A stretch of 64,000 nt of DNA, taken from NCBI RefSeq assembly GCF_034555375.1, contig NZ_CP140706.1, forward strand, positions 1 through 64,000, given 5' to 3'. Positions 58,137 through 64,000 of the stretch are shown piece after piece. The notes under the pieces are model-generated. The model saw only the letters and a program-made list of their open reading frames with translations, was not told the origin of the DNA and searched no databases. This DNA comes from Pseudomonas sp. B33.4. GTDB lineage: Bacteria > Pseudomonadota > Gammaproteobacteria > Pseudomonadales > Pseudomonadaceae. The position numbers and the translations under genes were made by a program. Every line of letters starts with the position of its first letter. Position 1 is the stretch's first letter.

Positions 58137-58427
58137 ATGCGTACGTTAAATCGCTTGCTGCTGGTCGGTCTGATTGCTGTCTCACCGTTGGCCGCGATGG
58201 CGGCGGATGATGCGCCGTCAGGGGATCCTGAAGTCACCATTCGCACGGAAGGCGACAAGACGATTCAGGAGTACCGTCAAAACGGGTTCCTGTACGCGAT
58301 CAAAGTCACGCCAAAGGGCGCGCCGCCTTACTTTCTGGTGCGTGCAGACGGGACGGATGCAAACTTCATCCGCTCGGATCAGCCGGATATGCTGATTCCG
58401 TCGTGGAAGATTTTCGAATGGAAGTAG
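58137..58427 (+). CDS. DUF2782 exported protein
   Basis: Periplasmic protein of 96 residues with signal peptide MRTLNRLLLVGLIAVSPLAAMA. The core IRTEGDKTIQEYRQNGFLYAIKVTP and PSWKIFEW is the DUF2782 pattern. Function unknown. It is divergent from polA and 54 bp upstream of thrB, the usual Pseudomonas order, and may be cotranscribed with thrB. Confidence 0.88.
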   Translation: MRTLNRLLLVGLIAVSPLAAMAADDAPSGDPEVTIRTEGDKTIQEYRQNGFLYAIKVTPKGAPPYFLVRADGTDANFIRSDQPDMLIPSWKIFEWK

Positions 58428-58481
58428 ATTTTTAATTCACCCGGCGCCGCAATTGGCGGCGCCCGTACTGGCAGTTAAAAC

Positions 58482-59435
58482 ATGTCTGTGTTCACTCCCC
58501 TGGCTCGGCCCGAGCTGGAAACCTTTCTCGCCCCTTACGGGCTTGGCCGTCTGCTTGATTTCCAGGGGATCGCCGCCGGCAGCGAAAACACCAACTTCTT
58601 TATCAGCCTGGAGCAGGGCGAGTTCGTTCTGACCCTGGTCGAGCGTGGCCCGGTGCAGGAGATGCCGTTCTTCATTGACCTGCTCGATGTGCTCCACGAA
58701 GCCGACTTGCCGGTGCCGTATGCACTGCGCACCACTGACGGTGTGGCTCTGCGTGAGCTGAAGGGCAAACCGGCACTGCTGCAACCGCGCCTCTCTGGCA
58801 AGCACATCAAAGTTGCCAATGCCCAGCATTGCGCGCAGGTCGGCGAGTTGCAGGCGCACCTGCACCTGGCGACCCAGGGCGAGCGCATGATCAAGCGCAA
58901 GACCGATCGCGGCCTGGACTGGATGCTGGAAGAGGGCACGGAGTTTCTTTCGCACCTGAGCGATGAGCCGCGTGCGCTGCTGCAAAAGGCGTTGGACGAG
59001 ATCACCGAGCGCAAAGAGAAGATCCTCGCGCTGCCCCGGGCGAACATCCACGCCGACCTGTTTCGCGATAACGCGATGTTCGAAGGCACGCACCTGACCG
59101 GGCTGATCGACTTCTACAACGCCTGCTCGGGGCCGATGCTGTATGACGTGGCGATTGCCTTGAATGACTGGTGTTCGGACGAAGACGGTGTGATCGATGG
59201 GCCGCGTGCCCGTGCGTTTCTCGGCGCTTATGCGGCGCTGCGACCGTTTACGGCGGCGGAGGCTGAGTTGTGGCCGACCATGCTGCGCGTGGCCTGTGTT
59301 CGGTTCTGGCTGTCGCGGTTGATCGCGGCGGAGCAGTTCGCCGGGCAGGACGTGTTGATTCACGATCCGCAGGAGTTTGAGCAACGGTTGGCGCAGCGGC
59401 AGCAGGTGCACACACCGTTGCCTTTCGCGCTTTAA
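58482..59435 (+). CDS. thrB: Homoserine kinase (ThrB, APH-fold type)
   Basis: Phosphorylates L-homoserine in threonine synthesis, 317 residues. It belongs to the aminoglycoside-phosphotransferase-like ThrB class used by Pseudomonas: MSVFTPLARPELETFLAPYGLGRLLDFQGIAAGSENTNFF, the Brenner motif IHADLFRDNAMFE with catalytic Asp, and LIDFYNACSGPMLYDVAIALNDWC. It is unlike the GHMP-type enterobacterial ThrB. A REP pair abuts its stop. Confidence 0.94.
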   Translation: MSVFTPLARPELETFLAPYGLGRLLDFQGIAAGSENTNFFISLEQGEFVLTLVERGPVQEMPFFIDLLDVLHEADLPVPYALRTTDGVALRELKGKPALLQPRLSGKHIKVANAQHCAQVGELQAHLHLATQGERMIKRKTDRGLDWMLEEGTEFLSHLSDEPRALLQKALDEITERKEKILALPRANIHADLFRDNAMFEGTHLTGLIDFYNACSGPMLYDVAIALNDWCSDEDGVIDGPRARAFLGAYAALRPFTAAEAELWPTMLRVACVRFWLSRLIAAEQFAGQDVLIHDPQEFEQRLAQRQQVHTPLPFAL

Positions 59436-59511
59436 GATCAAAAGATCGCAGCCTTCGGCAGCTCCTACATGGAATCTTCTGTAGGAGCTGCCGAAGGCTG
59501 CGATCTTTTTT
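59436..59511. repeat. REP-like inverted repeat pair after thrB
   Basis: Two arms of the GATCGCAGCCTTCGGCAGCTCCTAC type, the second ending in a T-run (GATCTTTTTT), start directly after the thrB TAA. The hairpin plus T-run would work as a terminator for thrB. It lies convergently next to the znuA stop. Confidence 0.85.
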
Positions 59512-59517
59512 ATGGGT

Positions 59518-60447
59518 TTACAGAGATTCCAGGCACCCGGCCAAATCGTTACCCAACTTCTCCAGCACCTGCTCATAGCCCTGAGCCGTCGCCGGTGTGT
59601 ACCCGCCCAGCGCATCCAGCTCAGCCAGTTTCACCGGTAAGCCAGCGACCAATGTTTCGGCCAGACGCGGGCGCAATGGCGGTTCGCTGAACACGCAAGT
59701 CTTGCCCACTTCCTGCAAGCGCTTGCGCATCGCCGCGACATGCTGCGCACCCGGCTGCACTTCGGCAGCCACGCTGAACACCCCGGTGTGCTTCAGGCCA
59801 TAAGCCTCTTCAAAGTAATCAAACGCCTCGTGAAAGACGAAGTACGGCTTGCCTTCAACGCTGGCCAGACGCTTCTTCAAACGCTGATCCAGTGCGTCCA
59901 GACGTTCGTCAAACGCCTTGGCGTTTTTCTGATAGCGCTCGGCATTGGCCGGATCTGCGGCGCTCAAGTCTGCGGCCATCTTGTCGGCAATCACCCGCGC
60001 ATTCACCGGCGATAGCCACAAATGCGCATCCAGCGTGCCCGGACGATGATCGTGATCATGCTCGTCGGCGTCTTCGGCGTGGGAATGGCTGTCCTCAGCA
60101 AAACGCCGCAGTTTCATCCCCGGCAAATCCTGCACCGCCACGCTCGGTAGCGTCCGACCATTCAGCACGCGTGGCAGAAAGCCTTCCATGTCCGGGCCGA
60201 TCCAGTACAGCAGATCGACCGACTGCACCTTCCGTACGTCGGATGGCCGCAACGCGTAATTGTGCGGCGAGGCACCCGGCGGCAGCAGCACTTCGGGAAT
60301 CGCCACGCCGTCCTGCACCGCCGCTGCAATCAGCTGCAACGGTTTGATGCTGGTGAGGACTTTGACCTCGGCCTGGGCCGAACCGATCAGCAGAAAACTG
60401 GCGACAAAAGCCACAAAAACAGAAAAAAGTCGGGACACGATGACCAC
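59518..60447 (-). CDS. znuA: Zinc ABC transporter substrate-binding protein ZnuA
   Basis: Periplasmic high-affinity zinc-binding protein, about 309 residues. It starts at GTG 60447 or GTG 60438, neither with a strong Shine-Dalgarno. Signal peptide VSRLFSVFVAFVASFLLIGSAQA. The histidine-rich loop is SHSHAEDADEHDHDH, and the zinc ligands are H60-like in GASPHNYAL, H in DAHLWLS and FHEAFDYF. It is divergent from zur-znuC-znuB with a Zur-like box between. Confidence 0.94.
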   Translation of the reverse strand: MVIVSRLFSVFVAFVASFLLIGSAQAEVKVLTSIKPLQLIAAAVQDGVAIPEVLLPPGASPHNYALRPSDVRKVQSVDLLYWIGPDMEGFLPRVLNGRTLPSVAVQDLPGMKLRRFAEDSHSHAEDADEHDHDHRPGTLDAHLWLSPVNARVIADKMAADLSAADPANAERYQKNAKAFDERLDALDQRLKKRLASVEGKPYFVFHEAFDYFEEAYGLKHTGVFSVAAEVQPGAQHVAAMRKRLQEVGKTCVFSEPPLRPRLAETLVAGLPVKLAELDALGGYTPATAQGYEQVLEKLGNDLAGCLESL

Positions 60448-60465
60448 TCAAGGAGACGAGAACGG

Positions 60466-60478
60466 GTAACATAATAAC
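60466..60478. promoter_or_regulatory. Candidate Zur operator between znuA and zur
   Basis: GTAACATAATAAC, on the other strand GTTATTATGTTAC, partly matches the Pseudomonas Zur palindrome (GTTAT-n-ATAAC type). It lies in the 57-bp gap between divergent znuA and zur, where such a site is expected. Symmetry is imperfect. Confidence 0.55.
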
Positions 60479-60504
60479 GTCTCTATCAAAACTCGTCGCC
60501 GCCC

Positions 60505-60987
60505 ATGCCTATTACACCGATTGCCAGCCGTCCCCACGACCACTCACATTGCGTGCACAGCGCTTTGTCCGAGGCCGATACCTTGTGCGCCCAGAAAGGC
60601 TTGCGCCTGACCGCGTTGCGCCGCCGGGTGCTGGAATTGGTCTGGCAAAGCCACAAGCCGCTGGGTGCCTACGACATTCTCGCGGTGCTGAGCGAGCAGG
60701 ACGGCCGCCGCGCCGCGCCACCAACCGTGTACCGCGCGCTGGATTTCCTCCTGGAAAACGGTCTGGTGCACCGCATCTCCTCGCTCAACGCCTTCGTTGG
60801 CTGTGTGCACCCGGAACACGCGCATCAGGGCCAGTTCCTGATCTGCCGCGATTGCCACGCCGCCATCGAACTTGAGCAAAAAGTGATCAGTGACGCGATC
60901 GTCAACAGCGCCAAAGACGTTGGCTTCATCGTCGAAGCGCAGACCGTCGAAGTCGTCGGCCTGTGCTCCGGTTGCCAGGGGGCTTGA
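60505..60987 (+). CDS. zur: Zinc uptake regulator Zur (Np20)
   Basis: Fur-family repressor of 160 residues that shuts off zinc uptake when zinc is plentiful. Winged-helix region with [27 protein letters not shown] and [19 protein letters not shown]. Two CxxC structural zinc pairs are ICRDCH and LCSGCQGA. His residues near [11 protein letters not shown] are metal-sensing candidates. The stop overlaps the znuC start by one base (TGATG). Confidence 0.95.
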   Translation: MPITPIASRPHDHSHCVHSALSEADTLCAQKGLRLTALRRRVLELVWQSHKPLGAYDILAVLSEQDGRRAAPPTVYRALDFLLENGLVHRISSLNAFVGCVHPEHAHQGQFLICRDCHAAIELEQKVISDAIVNSAKDVGFIVEAQTVEVVGLCSGCQGA

Positions 60988-61772
60988 TGAGCAATGCGCT
61001 GATCCGTCTGGAACAGGTCGCCGTCACATTTGCCGGGCAGGCTGTGCTGGACAACATCGAGCTGAGCGTCGAGCCGGGGCAGATCGTCACCCTGATCGGC
61101 CCCAACGGCGCTGGCAAGACTACCTTGGTGCGCGCCGTGCTCGGCTTGCTCAAGCCGGACAGCGGCAGCGTCTGGCGCAAGCCGAAACTGCGCGTCGGCT
61201 ACATGCCGCAAAAACTTCACGTCGATCCGACCTTGCCGCTGTCGGTGCTGCGCTTTCTGCGCCTGGTGCCGGGCGTTGATCGTCCGCGTGCGCTGGCGGC
61301 GCTGAAAGAAGTCGGCGCCGAGCACGTTATCGACAGCCCGGTGCAAAGCGTTTCCGGTGGTGAAATGCAGCGTGTGCTGCTGGCGCGGGCACTGCTGCGC
61401 GAGCCGGAATTGCTGGTGCTCGACGAGCCGGTGCAAGGCGTCGACGTCGCCGGCCAAGCCGAGTTGTACAGCCTGATCACCCGACTGCGCGACCGCCATG
61501 GTTGCGGTGTATTGATGGTGTCCCACGATTTGCATTTGGTGATGAGCACCACCGACCAAGTGGTCTGCCTAAACCGTCACGTCTGCTGCTCCGGGCATCC
61601 CGAGCAGGTCAGTGGCGATCCGGCGTTTGTCGAGCTGTTCGGCAAGAACGCACAGAGCCTGGCGGTCTATCACCACCATCACGACCACGCTCACGACCTG
61701 CACGGCTCGGTGGTCAAAGGGCCGGTGATTGGCCAACCTCACGTTCACGGAGACAACTGCAAGCATGGCTGA
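60987..61772 (+). CDS. znuC: Zinc ABC transporter ATPase ZnuC
   Basis: ATPase of 261 residues from ATG 60987 ([21 protein letters not shown]). Walker A is GPNGAGKTT, signature [17 protein letters not shown], Walker [13 protein letters not shown]. The C-terminus is His-rich ([13 protein letters not shown]), typical of ZnuC. The gene overlaps zur by one base and znuB by eight, so zur-znuC-znuB are one operon. Confidence 0.96.
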   Translation: MSNALIRLEQVAVTFAGQAVLDNIELSVEPGQIVTLIGPNGAGKTTLVRAVLGLLKPDSGSVWRKPKLRVGYMPQKLHVDPTLPLSVLRFLRLVPGVDRPRALAALKEVGAEHVIDSPVQSVSGGEMQRVLLARALLREPELLVLDEPVQGVDVAGQAELYSLITRLRDRHGCGVLMVSHDLHLVMSTTDQVVCLNRHVCCSGHPEQVSGDPAFVELFGKNAQSLAVYHHHHDHAHDLHGSVVKGPVIGQPHVHGDNCKHG

Positions 61773-62553
61773 TTTTCTGTTGTATGCCCTGCTTGCAGGT
61801 CTGGCGCTGGCGATCGTTGCAGGTCCGCTGGGTTCGTTCGTGGTCTGGCGGCGCATGGCCTATTTCGGCGACACCTTGTCCCACGCCGCGTTGCTCGGTG
61901 TGGCGTTGGGCTTTTTGCTGGATGTCAGCCCGACGGTCGCGGTCACCGTAGGCTGCTTGCTGCTGGCGGTGCTTTTGGTGACCTTGCAACAGCGCCAACC
62001 GCTGGCGTCCGACACGCTTTTGGGAATTCTCGCACCGAGCACGCTCTCTCTCGGTCTGGTGGTACTAAGCTTCATGCATGAAGTGCGGATCGACCTGATG
62101 GCCTATCTGTTCGGCGACCTGCTGGCGATCAGTCCGACTGATCTGGCGTGGATCCTCGGCGGCAGCGCGGCGGTGCTGGTGTTGCTGGTCACGTTGTGGC
62201 GGCCGTTGCTGGCAATCACCGTGCACGAAGAGCTGGCCAAGGTTGAAGGCCTGCCGGTCGCTGGCCTGCGCATGGCGCTGATGTTGTTGATTGCGGTAGT
62301 AATCGCCGTGGCGATGAAAATCGTCGGTGTGTTGCTGATTACTTCGCTGCTGATCATCCCGGCGGCTGCGGCACAGCGTCACGCCCGTTCGCCCGAGCAG
62401 ATGGCGGTGGGCGCGAGCCTGCTGGGCATGCTCGCGGTGGGTGGTGGGCTGGCGTTGTCGTGGTTCAAGGACACCCCGGCTGGGCCGTCAATCGTTGTGA
62501 CGGCGGCCGCACTGTTTCTGTTGAGTTTTGTTCTGCCCCGTCGTGGGGTGTAG
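61765..62553 (+). CDS. znuB: Zinc ABC transporter permease ZnuB
   Basis: Membrane permease of 262 residues from ATG 61765 ([20 protein letters not shown]). About eight hydrophobic helices are visible, with the ABC-3 family segments [26 protein letters not shown] and [20 protein letters not shown]. It forms the channel for zinc delivered by ZnuA. It overlaps the end of znuC. Confidence 0.96.
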   Translation: MADFLLYALLAGLALAIVAGPLGSFVVWRRMAYFGDTLSHAALLGVALGFLLDVSPTVAVTVGCLLLAVLLVTLQQRQPLASDTLLGILAPSTLSLGLVVLSFMHEVRIDLMAYLFGDLLAISPTDLAWILGGSAAVLVLLVTLWRPLLAITVHEELAKVEGLPVAGLRMALMLLIAVVIAVAMKIVGVLLITSLLIIPAAAAQRHARSPEQMAVGASLLGMLAVGGGLALSWFKDTPAGPSIVVTAAALFLLSFVLPRRGV

Positions 62554-62590
62554 ACTTGGCCGCTTTTTGCGCAAATAGAGAGTCGCAGGA

Positions 62591-63304
62591 ATGAAGCCGT
62601 TCGCCTCCCGTTATCTGCTCCTTGTCGCATTTTCAGTGCTGCTGGGCGCCTGCCAAAGCACGCCGCCGGTGGCTGAAGTCCCCGATGCGCGGGCTACGGC
62701 CATCGCACAGCTGGAGCAAAGCCTGGCCAGCAGCGAACTGGCCACCGCAGAAGACCAATTGGCTGCTTTGCAGAAAGAAACGCCAAACGACCAATCCCTT
62801 GAGCAATACCAGCGGCAGCTTGCCGAAGCGTATCTGCGTCGCAGCCAGATCGTGCTGCAGAAGGGGGATGTGAATGCCGCTGCTACGGCGTTAAGCCGTG
62901 CCCGTGCGTTGATGCCGAAAGCACCGGCGCTGACCGGTGGCGTGAATGGCGCCATTACCGAGGCGCGCAAGGCTGAGCTGGAAAAAGCTGAGGCTGCATT
63001 GCTGGCAGCCGAAGCCAAGCCGAAAGCCAAGGTGATCGATCCGACCGCCGAAAGCACTACGGTTGCGCTGAACATCACCGATAGCCGCAAACTTCGCCGC
63101 CAACTCGATGCGATCGCCGCTGATGTGGTGAATTATGAGTGTGGGGTGACCATTCAGGCGCCACGGACCAATGACTATCCTTGGTTGGCGACGTTGCTGA
63201 CCAAGCGGGTGAAGAAGCTGAACCCGGATTTTGATCTGAAGATTGAGAAGCAGATTGTGCGCACCGTACCGACGCAGATGGTGTTGAGTCCGCGTAAACC
63301 GTAA
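62591..63304 (+). CDS. Conserved Pseudomonas lipoprotein after znuB
   Basis: Lipoprotein of 237 residues with lipobox LLGAC (C21). The middle (about 40-150) is helical, Ala/Glu-rich and TPR-like (VLQKGDVNAAATALSRARALMP); the C-terminal 85 residues have ALNITDSRKLRRQLDAIAADVVNYECGVTIQAP. P. aeruginosa has a related gene right after znuB. It lies 37 bp after znuB; function unknown. Confidence 0.85.
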   Translation: MKPFASRYLLLVAFSVLLGACQSTPPVAEVPDARATAIAQLEQSLASSELATAEDQLAALQKETPNDQSLEQYQRQLAEAYLRRSQIVLQKGDVNAAATALSRARALMPKAPALTGGVNGAITEARKAELEKAEAALLAAEAKPKAKVIDPTAESTTVALNITDSRKLRRQLDAIAADVVNYECGVTIQAPRTNDYPWLATLLTKRVKKLNPDFDLKIEKQIVRTVPTQMVLSPRKP

Positions 63305-63306
63305 AA

Positions 63307-63382
63307 AAGATCGCAGCCTGCGGCAGCTCCTACATGGGATTGAGGTACACCCTGTAGGAGCTGCCGAAGGCTGCGATCTTTT
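63307..63382. repeat. REP-like inverted repeat pair between lipoprotein gene and katE
   Basis: Arms of the GATCGCAGCCT-CGGCAGCTCC type at about 63307-63333 and 63353-63382 with AAAAAA and TTTT on the outsides, between two convergent genes. It is likely to act as a bidirectional transcript end. Confidence 0.85.
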
Positions 63383-63387
63383 GCTTT

Positions 63388-64000
63388 TTAAGCCGGAATG
63401 GCCTTGGCCTTAGGCTCCCGCTCCCAAACCCGATGCTGCCCGATCGCCGCAAAGAACGGCTTGGTCAACGCCGGCACATCCTTGCCTTGCAGCAACCCGG
63501 CATCCGCTTCCAGCTTCAGCAAGTCCTGCAACTGCTTGGCCTCACCGTGCAACGCAATCGCCTTCAAATGCTTGTACGCCTCCAGCAGGTAATGCAACGC
63601 CACGCCATCGCCGCTCAGTGCTTTGACCGACGCCGCGCCACCCGGCACGAACACCGCATCAAAGATCACCGAAGGCATGCCTTCCATCGAAGCATCCACT
63701 GGCAACGTTTTACCATCCGCCGTCTTCACCGGCGCCGAAGTCGGGCCGAGCAACTTCGCATGCGCACCTTCAGCCGCCAAAGCCTTCTTCATCGCATCAA
63801 TCGCCGCACCATCGACGCCGTTAGCAGCAAGAATCGCCACTTTTCGCGTCTTGATGTTTTCCGGCAAAAGATTCGCCTGGCTCAGCGCCGGCGAGTGATC
63901 GAATGACACCTTGCGCGCATCGACCGTGCCTTTGCTCGGCGCCGGCAGCCCCAAATTGGCCGCCACACGCTTGGCCAGTTCCAGATCGATGTTGGCCAGA
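63388..64000 (-). CDS. katE: Large-subunit catalase HPII-like, C-terminal part only
   Basis: The C-terminal 204 codons are in the window and the frame is open to base 64000. The segment is the flavodoxin/DJ-1-like tail that distinguishes large-subunit (about 80 kDa) catalases: RKVAILAANGVDGAAIDAMKKALAAEGA and PSVIFDAVFVPGGAASVKAL. The preceding DLELAKRVAANLGLPAP is the usual linker. The haem domain lies outside to the right. Hydrogen peroxide removal in stationary phase is inferred. Confidence 0.88.
   Translation of the reverse strand, partial: LANIDLELAKRVAANLGLPAPSKGTVDARKVSFDHSPALSQANLLPENIKTRKVAILAANGVDGAAIDAMKKALAAEGAHAKLLGPTSAPVKTADGKTLPVDASMEGMPSVIFDAVFVPGGAASVKALSGDGVALHYLLEAYKHLKAIALHGEAKQLQDLLKLEADAGLLQGKDVPALTKPFFAAIGQHRVWEREPKAKAIPA

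Overview
The window is a GC-rich Pseudomonas chromosome segment, most likely of the P. fluorescens group. The main evidence is gene order. The glyS-glyQ-tag-htrB-PilZ-TPR-trkA-rsmB-fmt-def-LysM-dprA-tsaC-qor-hemF-aroE block is the one that lies just downstream of dnaA/oriC in Pseudomonas. The algB-kinB ... dsbA-cc4-yihA-ersA-polA-thrB-znuA-zur-znuCB block is also Pseudomonas-specific. Fluorescens-type intergenic palindromes (REP-like) occur at about ten sites. Eleven perfect DnaA boxes (TTATCCACA) lie in the first 26.1 kb and I found none after that, so the origin is probably a short distance to the left. No rRNA, tRNA, CRISPR array, insertion sequence or prophage was seen.

Layout. 1-12.6 kb: oriC-proximal housekeeping genes for glycyl-tRNA synthesis, lipid A acylation, K+ uptake, 16S rRNA methylation, initiator tRNA formylation and deformylation, DNA uptake and t6A synthesis. 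12.8-17.9 kb: a tightly coupled five-gene operon inserted between tsaC and qor, genes that are neighbours in P. aeruginosa. It encodes a LuxI/GNAT-like acyltransferase, a haem-oxygenase-like diiron oxidase, a DUF3419/BtaA-like SAM 3-amino-3-carboxypropyl transferase, an alpha-oxoamine synthase and an adenylate-forming ligase. I recognise the families but no characterised pathway with this set, and it is the best candidate here for an undescribed system, probably a small-molecule pathway. 17.9-22.5 kb: qor, hemF, aroE and a SulP transporter. 22.7-26.2 kb: choline-sulfate use (choX, betC and a divergent LysR regulator). 26.2-43.1 kb: transport and envelope genes, including a citrate symporter, TerC, Na/Pi cotransporter, M16 protease, an Mla-like ABC lipid transporter with an auxiliary lipoprotein, GltP and an Ivy-type lysozyme inhibitor.

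43.5-55.2 kb is rich in biofilm and envelope-stress control: the AlgB/KinB two-component system, an EAL protein, a GGDEF protein with an intact I-site, an AmpDh-type amidase, DsbA, cytochromes, and between yihA and polA a clear ErsA sRNA locus with a sigma-22 (AlgU) promoter and terminator that together predict a transcript of about 132 nt. 55.3-64 kb: polA, a DUF2782 protein, thrB, the divergent zinc locus znuA / zur-znuC-znuB, a lipoprotein, and the C-terminal end of a large katE-type catalase cut by the window edge.

All assignments come from reading the sequence and from family knowledge. No database search was run. Where a start differs from the longest open frame, the reason is given in the entry.
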